A DNA stretch of 64,000 bases from an uncultured Eubacteriales bacterium (GTDB lineage Bacteria; Bacillota; Clostridia; Christensenellales; Aristaeellaceae), in NCBI GenBank assembly GCA_902764915.1, contig CACWXY010000002.1, positions 62,001 to 126,000 on the forward strand, written 5' to 3'. The notes beneath the pieces are model-generated. The model was given only the letters and a program-made list of their open reading frames with translations, was not told where the DNA came from and ran no database searches. Shown piece by piece: positions 36,458 to 44,523 of the stretch. Position 1 is the stretch's first letter, and each line of letters begins with the position of its first letter. The translations under genes were made by a program, and so were the position numbers.

Positions 36458-36839
36458 GTCCTTTTCTTCCCGTCTTTTTCCTGGAATTGTCTGCACCGCG
36501 GGAAACGCAATGCCTGCGGGATATCCACTTCCTTCCGGCTCCACAGTACCTTCGATTTCTGAACAGACCAGAAAAAAGGATTCTGCTATACGAAAGAGGG
36601 AGAAGGCAGCATTCTCCTTTGCGCTTTCCGAAGCACCGGACATACGATCCGGGCATCGGATGCGGCATGGTGGAGATGTCAGCCACGCGTCTTCCCCGTT
36701 TGTCTGCTCGCCGCGGAAAATGAAAAGACCCGAGTTTATACGGGGGGTACGAATAAAGCCTATGGCAAGCGCAAGAAAATGGCAGATGATGTACTGTGCC
36801 GGCTGTCTCAACAATCTGCAGCACAGCACGCGCCGTTTT

Positions 36840-36867
36840 TTGCTTTCCTTTTTTCCTGTGCTATAAT
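36840..36867 (+). promoter_or_regulatory. Promoter of the PIG-L lipoprotein gene
   Basis: TTGCTT (36840-36845), 16-base spacer, perfect TATAAT (36862-36867). Confidence 0.7.
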
Positions 36868-36901
36868 TCATCCCTGTATCGTAACTGTAAGGAGGCTTTC
36901 C

Positions 36902-38083
36902 ATGCGTCGCCTGCTCTTTGGGCTGTTCCTTTGCCTTTTCTTTCTTTTTCCTCTTGTGTCCTGTGCTGAGACAGCAGAAGAACTCACAGACAGCTGTCAT
37001 TACAGCGCCTCGGATACTTCCAAGCTGTTTCGTCTGACAGATGGCAAGACCAAGCAGATTTTCGAAGGCCGAGCCAACCGGGAAAACTGGATTGAAATCA
37101 CCGCGCCGCAGGGGAAGGCCATGGCCGGGCTCTATATTCTCTGGAAAGGATATACCAGCCCCGTGACAATGGAAGTCACCTCACAGACCGGAGAAGTAAG
37201 CATACAGGAAGTCAATGCCCATTTCCTGCACGAGTACATTGTCCTGCCGCAGGCCAAAAAAGTACGCCTCGTCTCTACCGACAAGAAAGGTACTCTGGCC
37301 ATTCTTGAACTGCGCGTATTCGGGGAAGGTCATCCTCCGGAGGATGTCCAGGTCTGGCAGGACGCCCCGGATAAGAATGATCTTCTCGTATTCGTCGCAC
37401 ACCCGGACGATGAATACATTTTCCTGGGCGGAACCATTCCCTACTACTGCGTGGAGCGAAAACTGCAGGTCGTGGTATGCTATATGACCTGCAAGGATGA
37501 ATTCCGCCTGCATGAACTGCTCAATGGACTCTGGACCGCAGGCTGCCATACCTATCCGGAGCTTCTCGACTTTGAGGACAAGCTGTGCAGCCAGCTGAAA
37601 ACCGCCTATAAGTACTGGGGCGGGATCGATGCAGCCCTGGACGGTGTAGCTCAGATGCTGGAACGCACCCGTCCCGATGTGGTCATCACGCAGGATACAA
37701 ACGGCGAGTACGGGCACGGCGGTCATATGGGGGTTGCCGATCTGAGCCTTCGGATCATACGGGATGAGGAACGCACACTGTCCTTCCGTCCGCAGAAGCT
37801 GTATCTGCATCTGTTCCCGGAGCGCCCCATCATGATGGACTGGGATCAGCCGCTGACCGACATGAACGGACTTACCTCCCTGGACCTGGCCAAGCAGGCC
37901 TTTGCCTGCCATGTCAGTCAGCAGGGGTACTCGCATGAGACCCGCAGCGGCAAGAAATTCCGCTTCGAGGTCGTCAGTCACGGCATGTTTGACAACGCCA
38001 GCTTTGGCCTTGCCTATTCCTCCGTGGGTGACGATGTCTATCAGAATGACTTTATGGAAAATGTGATTCCTTCGCTTCCGTAA
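36902..38083 (+). CDS. PIG-L/LmbE-type deacetylase lipoprotein
   Basis: A 393-residue exported protein. The signal sequence ends in the lipobox LVSC (near residue 21). Residues about 25-150 look like a beta-sandwich of the galactose-binding/F5-8 type (LFRLTDGKTKQIFEG..., RLVSTDKKGTLAILELRVFG). The PIG-L domain follows, with the zinc motif AHPDDE (near 172-177) and the downstream GHGGHMG for the third ligand. The family removes N-acetyl groups from GlcNAc-type sugars. A surface-bound form joined to a carbohydrate-binding-like domain suggests work on a glycan outside the cell. ATG at 36902 follows AAGGAGG. It is monocistronic. Confidence 0.88.
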   Translation: MRRLLFGLFLCLFFLFPLVSCAETAEELTDSCHYSASDTSKLFRLTDGKTKQIFEGRANRENWIEITAPQGKAMAGLYILWKGYTSPVTMEVTSQTGEVSIQEVNAHFLHEYIVLPQAKKVRLVSTDKKGTLAILELRVFGEGHPPEDVQVWQDAPDKNDLLVFVAHPDDEYIFLGGTIPYYCVERKLQVVVCYMTCKDEFRLHELLNGLWTAGCHTYPELLDFEDKLCSQLKTAYKYWGGIDAALDGVAQMLERTRPDVVITQDTNGEYGHGGHMGVADLSLRIIRDEERTLSFRPQKLYLHLFPERPIMMDWDQPLTDMNGLTSLDLAKQAFACHVSQQGYSHETRSGKKFRFEVVSHGMFDNASFGLAYSSVGDDVYQNDFMENVIPSLP

Positions 38084-38093
38084 TCAATAAAGT

Positions 38094-38130
38094 AAAGATG
38101 CCATGCCGCAGACCACGGTATGGCATCTTT
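38094..38130. terminator. Bidirectional terminator, PIG-L gene and M16C protease gene
   Basis: A 15-bp stem with AAAGATGCCATGCCG (38094-38108) and CGGTATGGCATCTTT (38116-38130), one G-U pair and a 7-base loop, then TTCTTGT. Confidence 0.88.
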
Positions 38131-38148
38131 CTTGTATCGGTGAGCCGG

Positions 38149-41016
38149 TTACAGGTTTTCCACCCGCATTCCCTGCAAGGCTTCCAGTGCGGACGCATGC
38201 CCCACCACACACTGCAGCGGGTTCCGCAGTGCAGTGGCAAGCTGATCCGCAAATGCGGACAGCTGTGCCCGATCCGTCTCGAGCATTTCCTGTCTGCGCT
38301 GTCTGCGCACTGCATCGGTGAGCCCTGTCAGATCCATCTGGTCCCGGATGAGTCCCTCTTCATCCGGCGACAGAAGCGGGTCACGCGCAGCCAGGGCGGC
38401 AATAATGAATGCGGTAAGCGGTGTGTCGCTTTCGCAGAAGCTGCGCAGTGCCTCCGCCGTTTCCAGGAATACGGCCCGCGTTCTTTCCGGCGTCGGGTCA
38501 CGGAAGGAGTGCATAAAGAACACGCCTGACGGCCGGACGCTCATTCCTGCGCCGTAGGCGCCGCCCTGCACACGCACACGGTTCCACAGATGCGTATACG
38601 ACAGGATATGCGCTGCCACCGCCATGGATCCATGGTATGCCCTGCCTTCTCCCAGTATGCCGCCTGCTGCGGCAAAGCAGACCTGGCTGGGAATACAGTA
38701 CGCGGTGTCCGGCTTCTTTTCCGCCGGATAGCGTGCAAACCTCGGGTTCTCCCGTCCATGGGGGAAGTGCATGGGCAGAGCCGTCAGTGCAGGGCAATGA
38801 TCCGCTGTCACGCTCAGAAGCAGCCGCTCCTGCACAAAGCTGTCCCGCACCAGCATCTGCAATGCGGTCGCCAGTTCGTCCCGTTTTTCACTGAACGCTG
38901 TGCGCAGCGCATGCAGCCAGCGTATGGAGGCAATCCCGCCGCACTCGTCTGTCACACGGCCTTCGCTGGACAACTGTGAGCGCAGGTGCGAAACCGCCAG
39001 CACATGCCCGTTGCCTGTGCTGGCGCGGCGCGCTGCCTCGTCCGCCTGACGAACCAGTTCCTCCATCAGCGCATACTCCGTAAAATGCGTGTGCAGAAGC
39101 ATCTCAGCGGCTACATCCAGCGCCTTTTCCAGATTCTGCGCCAGCGCACTTACATGCATGACCAGGTACGGCGCACACTGTTCCCTGTCGCCCACCGGCG
39201 AAAAGGTCTGCGTATGCACGCTCATGTCCCCCATATACATCCTGATCGCCCGCTGCAGTTCGCGCACATCATACCGGTCCGTCGGAAGCTCACCCAGCAG
39301 TTTGGTCAATAATGCGGCGACCGGAAGCATGGAAAGCGGAAGATCCGTCAGACGGAAGTACAGCGTACAGTACACGATCCCCCGGGTATGCGCCGGATGG
39401 AAATGCACCGGCACGCCGTCCCAGCAGATCTGTACGCTCGGAAGTGCCGGCCGCATGGGCCCCACGTCCTCCAGCGAAAGCCGGGGCAGTGAAGCGAGCT
39501 GCTCGGGCGTGTCTTCTGTCTTCTGCCATGCTTCGAGCTGTGCGTTCATATCTGCATTGGCCTTTCGGTCCGCTTCGCTCCATGCGCCTGTGATGGAACG
39601 AAGACGCGCGTTTTCCGTTTCCCGGGCCTTCGCACCGCAGTCGTGGCTTGGAAGCACATGCAGCACGCATCGTCCCTGCTCCGAGAGCATCTCACCCAGG
39701 AGCGTTTCCAGCCCGCCCGACAATGCGAAGTCGCGCAGACGGCGCAGGTCCTCCTCATAGGTCAGGTACATGAGGGGATCGCCGCCATAGAGATCACTGT
39801 TTGCCATGTTCAGCGCACGGATCAGTCCGGCTGGTTCCTCCTGCTCCCTGGCCGCAAACTCCATATGATTGATGGCGGCGAGCACATTCTCCCGGTCAAA
39901 CCCGTTTTGCATGGTATCCCGCACCGCCTGCTCGATCACAGCAAGCAGCTGCTCCTTCTTTCCGTCCCGGATATTGTGTACGGACAGCGTAACACAGGGC
40001 TGCAGTATGCCGTCCGAGAGATGGAAACCGACATCTTCCGCAAGGCCCGCGTCCAGTACAGCCCGCGACAGCGGGGACGCGTTTGTGCCTGTCATGAGTT
40101 CGCATACGATCTGCGCAGCCAGGCAGCGCACCCGGTCCTTCCATGTGGCAAAGATACGTCCGATCACCAGGTGTTCCCTGTCCGCAGGGGATTCCTCAGG
40201 TCCGATCTCATACAAGACGGTGCTTTCCGCACTGCGCGGCACCTGATAGCGGATCTCGGGAAGATCGCCGCGCTTCTCAAACCGGGAGAGATACGAATCC
40301 ATCAGCGCGAATGTCTCCTCCGCCGGGATATCCCCGTCCAGATAAAAGGACGCATTGGACGGATGATAATACCGGCGGTACGCAGCCACACAGCGCTCAT
40401 AGGTAAGGTCCGGGATATGCGCCGGATCGCCGCCGGAATTCCTGCCATAGCATGTATCCGGGAAAAGCAGGCGCATGATTCCCCGGTCCATGATGGTCCC
40501 TACCTGCGCCATCGACCCTTTCATTTCATTGAGCACAACCCCCTTGAAGCACGGCGCATCACCCGTGCCATCCAGGTGCCAGCCCTCCTGAAAGAAGATA
40601 TTCGGATCGGTCAGGAGCCGCGGCGCGAACACTGCATCCAGATACACGCCTGTCAGGTTCAGAAAATCCCTGCTTGAGCGGCTGGATACCGGATACATGG
40701 TCCTGTCGGGGAATGTCATGGCATTGAGAAATGTCTGCATGGAACCTTTCAGCAGTTCCACAAAGGGCTCCCTGACCGGATACTTTTCCGACCCGCAGAG
40801 CGTCGAGTGCTCCAGGATATGGAATACGCCGGTGTCATCCTCCGGCAGAGTCATGAATGTCACCGAAAAAAGCTTGTTTTCCTCGCCGTTGCGCATCCAG
40901 CACACGCGTGCGCCGCTCTTTTCGTGGATCAATTCCATCATTTCACCGGACAGTTCCGCGCATGTGCGCACGCGCGTGACTGTAAAACCGTGCAGGCTGG
41001 TTCCGACCGTCATCAT
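38149..41016 (-). CDS. M16C metalloprotease, presequence-protease (PreP) like
   Basis: A 955-residue zinc protease of the insulinase family, made of two linked halves that form a closed chamber. The inverted zinc motif is HILEH (66-70), and the distal Glu lies in VVLNEMKGSM (near 166). The SEKYPVREPFVELLKGSMQTFLNA stretch is characteristic of PreP/M16C. The C-terminal Arg/Tyr pair region lies in SYTHLWNRVRVQGGAYGAG. No signal peptide is seen, so it should degrade short peptides in the cytoplasm. ATG at 41016 follows GAGGGAAGG. An extended -10 (TGGTATATT) lies at about 41056-41048. Confidence 0.93.
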   Translation of the reverse strand: MMTVGTSLHGFTVTRVRTCAELSGEMMELIHEKSGARVCWMRNGEENKLFSVTFMTLPEDDTGVFHILEHSTLCGSEKYPVREPFVELLKGSMQTFLNAMTFPDRTMYPVSSRSSRDFLNLTGVYLDAVFAPRLLTDPNIFFQEGWHLDGTGDAPCFKGVVLNEMKGSMAQVGTIMDRGIMRLLFPDTCYGRNSGGDPAHIPDLTYERCVAAYRRYYHPSNASFYLDGDIPAEETFALMDSYLSRFEKRGDLPEIRYQVPRSAESTVLYEIGPEESPADREHLVIGRIFATWKDRVRCLAAQIVCELMTGTNASPLSRAVLDAGLAEDVGFHLSDGILQPCVTLSVHNIRDGKKEQLLAVIEQAVRDTMQNGFDRENVLAAINHMEFAAREQEEPAGLIRALNMANSDLYGGDPLMYLTYEEDLRRLRDFALSGGLETLLGEMLSEQGRCVLHVLPSHDCGAKARETENARLRSITGAWSEADRKANADMNAQLEAWQKTEDTPEQLASLPRLSLEDVGPMRPALPSVQICWDGVPVHFHPAHTRGIVYCTLYFRLTDLPLSMLPVAALLTKLLGELPTDRYDVRELQRAIRMYMGDMSVHTQTFSPVGDREQCAPYLVMHVSALAQNLEKALDVAAEMLLHTHFTEYALMEELVRQADEAARRASTGNGHVLAVSHLRSQLSSEGRVTDECGGIASIRWLHALRTAFSEKRDELATALQMLVRDSFVQERLLLSVTADHCPALTALPMHFPHGRENPRFARYPAEKKPDTAYCIPSQVCFAAAGGILGEGRAYHGSMAVAAHILSYTHLWNRVRVQGGAYGAGMSVRPSGVFFMHSFRDPTPERTRAVFLETAEALRSFCESDTPLTAFIIAALAARDPLLSPDEEGLIRDQMDLTGLTDAVRRQRRQEMLETDRAQLSAFADQLATALRNPLQCVVGHASALEALQGMRVENL

Positions 41017-41084
41017 TGCCTTCCCTCATTTCCATAGACTGTCTTTCAATATACCATAATTGCATGCTTTTCCCCAGGGGCTCC

Positions 41085-41112
41085 TTGTTTTTTGGCCCGG
41101 ATGTGCCATAAT
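41085..41112 (+). promoter_or_regulatory. Promoter of addB
   Basis: TTGTTT (41085-41090), 16-base spacer, extended -10 TGCCATAAT with CATAAT at 41107-41112. Confidence 0.55.
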
Positions 41113-41128
41113 TTCTCATATCGATCAT

Positions 41129-41154
41129 GGAGGGAGGATATCCGCCACGCGGAT
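41129..41154 (+). promoter_or_regulatory. Shine-Dalgarno followed by a hairpin before addB
   Basis: GGAGGGAGG (41129-41137) is 26 bases from the addB ATG. Between them ATCCGC-CAC-GCGGAT (41140-41154) forms a perfect 6-bp hairpin, leaving 9 bases to the ATG. If folded, the effective spacing becomes about 11. Confidence 0.5.
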
Positions 41155-41163
41155 GAACGCGCA

Positions 41164-44100
41164 ATGTCAGCAGCCATTGTTCACATACTCTCCACCCGCG
41201 CACCGGGCCTGATTCACACCATGGTTCAGTCTCTGAAGCGCTGCATGAATCATGCATCGGACAGCGGTGCCGCATGTAATCCGATTCTCCTTACGCCTGC
41301 ATACTTTACCTATTCCGCGTCCCGTGCGCTGGTGCAGAGCCTGGGAAAGGGCATCCTGGGTCTTCGTATTCTGGAGCCCTCCACGCTCATGCGGGAGGTC
41401 ATGGAGCTGGCCGGCAGCGGAGACACACAGACCATTGACGATATCGGGCGGAACATGGTATTCCGGCAGATCCTTCAGAAGCTGTCCCGGACTGAGCAGC
41501 TGGTGTATTATCACGCAAGCGCGCAGCAGCCGGGTTTTGTGGTGCGGCTAATCGAGCAGATCGATGAACTGCGCAGAGAGGGTCTGGAAGAGCCCTTGCT
41601 GGAAGCCATGTCGCAGGACCCCGCTCTGGCGCCGGCCACCCGAAGCAAGTACCATGACCTGGCCCTGATATGGCGCGAGTATGACAAAGCGCTGGAGGGC
41701 CGGTTTTCCGATGCCGTACAGCGCTGGGAAATGATGCTTCAGCGGCTGCCGCTCTCGGGCCTGATGCAGGACGCGGACCTGTTTATTTTCGGTTTTGACT
41801 ACCTGAAAACAGACCTGGTCCAGCTGCTTCTGCGCGCCTGCCCGCTGGCGCGCTCCATTACCGTGGGGCTGATCTGCGATGCCGATGCCTCGGATCATAC
41901 GCTTTTCCAGGCCGCGATTCATTCCATGGAAGCCTGTGCACAGACACTGGCCTCCGCCGGTTTTCAGATGCGCCTGGAGCGCGTCGAGACGTCGCGCTAT
42001 CCCGCCCTGCGGACCCGTGAACTGCAGTTTCTGGAGCGCACGCTTTTCTCCTCCGATGCCCAGGAGCCGATACCCATGGAGGGCATCAGCACCTATGTGG
42101 CGTCCGATTCCTATCAGGAATGCCTCTATGCCGCCCAGACACTGATCCGCTGGCACCGGGAGGGCATTCAGTGGAATGAAATGGCGGTAGCCATGTACGG
42201 AAAGGATACACTGCCTTCCCTGCTTCCGCTGGTCCTGCGCATGAGCCGCATTCCCTTTTCCACCCGCCGCGGCCAGAAAATGCTGCAGTCAGGGTATGCC
42301 CAGTATTTTCTCGCGGTCGTGCGCGCAGTATGCCTGGGATATCAGCAGGCAGATATGCTGCGTATGCTGCGCAGCGGAATGCTGACATTGTCCGATGAAG
42401 ACCGCTTTGACCTGGAAAACTATATCCTGGAAAACGGGATTGACCGCAAGAAATGGCTGCGGCCTTTCCGCGTGCCTTCCAAGCCCTCCCTGCAGGCGCA
42501 TGCCCTGCGCATGGAGGAGATGCGGAAAGCGCTCATTGCGCCGCTGGAAACACTGCACGCGGCCCTTGCCGACCAGCATGCAAGCGGTGCGGACGCAGCG
42601 GCGGCGCTGTATGCATTCATGGTCGACGGCGGTGTATACACCCGGCTGCTGGCCATGGAACAGCAGCTGCTGGAGCAGGGGCATACGCTGACTGCCGACC
42701 TGAACCGTCAGACCTGGAAGCGCATGAATCAGATCCTGGATCAGCTGGCCACATTCTCGGGCGATCACCATGTGTCGCTTCTGAACCTGTCACTGATGCT
42801 GGAATCCGCAATTGCGTCCCAGGAAATCAAGTCCATTCCGCAGCTGGCGGACTCGGTGGACGTCTCCTCCCCGGACCTGTTCATGACCAGCGGCATCCGA
42901 GCCGCGATTGTCATGGGCATGCAGGACCGTTCCCAGGAAACCGCGGACAGCCTGATTTCCGAATCCGAGCGCGAGCATCTGGGAAAGGTGCTGCATCATC
43001 CCGTGGGTCTGACGCGTTCGGAAAAGAACGCCCGGGAACAGCAGCGGCTGTACCTGGCCATTGCCCTGCCGCACGAAAAGCTCCTGTGCACATCGTCCCT
43101 GCATAAGAGCGACGGCACGGTGCTCTATCCTGCCCAGACACTGCAGAAACTGGAATACCTTCTCCGCGCATCAAAGCCCGTGGAGAAAGCCGTACTGCCC
43201 ATAGCACCGTCGCAGGCGCTGGAAACGCTGGCCACGCGCATGCGCGATTATGTGGACGGCAAGCCGGAAGCGCTGTCCGCGCATGCCGGGCATGCCGCAC
43301 ACGTCTGGCGCGAAGCGCTGGGATATATGTACCGCAGCCAGAACTATCATCAGGACCTGCAGCGGATCATGGAAGGCCTGCATGTGACGGTTGCGTCGCA
43401 GGCGCTGCAGCCGGACCTGGCCCGCGCGCTGTACCTGCCGGACCGCATCTCCATCTCGCGTCTGGAGACCTTTGCGGAATGCCCCTACCGGCATTTCCTG
43501 CAGTCCGGTCTGCGGCCCATGCCCCGGCGCGACTTTGCGTTTGCCGCCGATCAGCGGGGGACCTTCTACCATGAAGTGCTCAGCGCCTACATGAGGGAAG
43601 CCCTGAAAAAGCCGGACTTTCCGGACCTTTCGGAGGCGGATGTGCAGAAGATTCTCAATGAGATACTGCCTGAATTCACAAACGCCCTGCGTGACGGACC
43701 GCTGGACCGGGACCAGGCCGCGCACTATCAGATGGCGGAAATGATCCGCAATGTCCGAAGAACAGCCTGGACCATGACCCGGTCCATTGCCGAAAGCCGG
43801 GGGTTCTCACCGGTCGGCATGGAGATCCCCTTCGGACCTTCCGTGCACGCGCGCTCCGCGCAGCCTCTGCTCCCGCCCGTGATGATTCCGCTTTCGGACG
43901 GTTCCCCCATCGCGCTGTCCGGACAGATCGACCGGCTGGACCGTTATGCCGGAAAGGACGGGACGGTATACTTCCGGCTTCTGGACTACAAGAGCTCCGC
44001 GCATGAGGTCAAGCGCGCGCTGGTGGAAGCCGGGATTTCCCTGCAGATCCCGCTGTACCTGATCGCCATGAAGCAGGGGTATCCGGACAGCGTTCCGGCC

Positions 44101-44493
44101 GGCGCGCTGTATCAGACTGTGCGCGATCCGCTGGTGCGTCAGGATGACCGGGACCAGGAAGCCGTAGAGAAAGCCAGTGTCAAGGCCAACCAGCTGACGG
44201 GGCTTCTGCTGGACGAGCCTGAGGTGGTCGAAGCCATGGGTGCTGTCAAGATTGCACGCACCTCTCAGGATGCATCGCCGATTCTTTCCAAGGTCAGCCG
44301 GGAGGAGATGGAAGCCCTGATGCAGTCCGCCAGGGAGATCGCCACGCAGCTTGCCCGGCGCATCATGGAAGGCGATACCCGGATTGCGCCGGTACAGAGC
44401 GGGCCGATGCCGCCCTGCACCCAGTGCGGACTCGAGTGCATCTGTTCGTTTGACCCGCGCATGCCCGGATGTAAGATGCGAGTGATTGCATGA
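41164..44493 (+). CDS. addB: ATP-dependent helicase/nuclease subunit B
   Basis: An 1109-residue subunit of the AddAB enzyme, which resects DNA ends for recombination. The C-terminal nuclease has LSGQIDRLDRY and LLDYKSS (D941, K943). The iron-sulfur cluster cysteines are C773 (AECPYRHF) and C1085, C1088 and C1094 (CTQCGLECIC), with the spacing known from Bacillus AddB. The N-terminal P-loop of Bacillus AddB is not seen (ILSTRAPGLIH stands in its place), so this is a RexB-like form. Start: ATG at 41164; its Shine-Dalgarno is distant with a hairpin in between, and no in-frame start lies closer. It is convergent with addA, not in one operon. Confidence 0.93.
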   Translation: MSAAIVHILSTRAPGLIHTMVQSLKRCMNHASDSGAACNPILLTPAYFTYSASRALVQSLGKGILGLRILEPSTLMREVMELAGSGDTQTIDDIGRNMVFRQILQKLSRTEQLVYYHASAQQPGFVVRLIEQIDELRREGLEEPLLEAMSQDPALAPATRSKYHDLALIWREYDKALEGRFSDAVQRWEMMLQRLPLSGLMQDADLFIFGFDYLKTDLVQLLLRACPLARSITVGLICDADASDHTLFQAAIHSMEACAQTLASAGFQMRLERVETSRYPALRTRELQFLERTLFSSDAQEPIPMEGISTYVASDSYQECLYAAQTLIRWHREGIQWNEMAVAMYGKDTLPSLLPLVLRMSRIPFSTRRGQKMLQSGYAQYFLAVVRAVCLGYQQADMLRMLRSGMLTLSDEDRFDLENYILENGIDRKKWLRPFRVPSKPSLQAHALRMEEMRKALIAPLETLHAALADQHASGADAAAALYAFMVDGGVYTRLLAMEQQLLEQGHTLTADLNRQTWKRMNQILDQLATFSGDHHVSLLNLSLMLESAIASQEIKSIPQLADSVDVSSPDLFMTSGIRAAIVMGMQDRSQETADSLISESEREHLGKVLHHPVGLTRSEKNAREQQRLYLAIALPHEKLLCTSSLHKSDGTVLYPAQTLQKLEYLLRASKPVEKAVLPIAPSQALETLATRMRDYVDGKPEALSAHAGHAAHVWREALGYMYRSQNYHQDLQRIMEGLHVTVASQALQPDLARALYLPDRISISRLETFAECPYRHFLQSGLRPMPRRDFAFAADQRGTFYHEVLSAYMREALKKPDFPDLSEADVQKILNEILPEFTNALRDGPLDRDQAAHYQMAEMIRNVRRTAWTMTRSIAESRGFSPVGMEIPFGPSVHARSAQPLLPPVMIPLSDGSPIALSGQIDRLDRYAGKDGTVYFRLLDYKSSAHEVKRALVEAGISLQIPLYLIAMKQGYPDSVPAGALYQTVRDPLVRQDDRDQEAVEKASVKANQLTGLLLDEPEVVEAMGAVKIARTSQDASPILSKVSREEMEALMQSAREIATQLARRIMEGDTRIAPVQSGPMPPCTQCGLECICSFDPRMPGCKMRVIA

Positions 44494-44499
44494 GAAAAA

Positions 44500-44522
44500 A
44501 GCCTGCTGACGGCAGGCTTTTT
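44500..44522. terminator. Bidirectional terminator between addB and addA
   Basis: AGCCTGC-TGACG-GCAGGCT flanked by A6 on the left and T5 on the right, giving a T-tailed hairpin in both directions. Confidence 0.9.
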
Positions 44523-44523
44523 C

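Larger units (their letters stand above)
35699..36901. other. Long spacer (1.2 kb) with a candidate small RNA
   Basis: No protein gene is supported. It contains the promoter of the TPR operon, a weak plus-strand terminator-like hairpin before seven T at 35985-35991, the candidate small RNA at 36358-36457 and the promoter of the PIG-L gene. The rest (about 35770-36340 and 36460-36835) shows nothing I can identify; frames there are Arg/Cys/Ser-rich. Confidence 0.5.

Noticed and set aside
36378-36560. Short protein gene starting at ATG 36378
   Set aside because: It has a fair ribosome binding site but would be cut by the strong terminator at 36421-36457, and its sequence is Cys/Phe/Pro-rich without similarity. 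The small RNA reading is simpler, though not proven.
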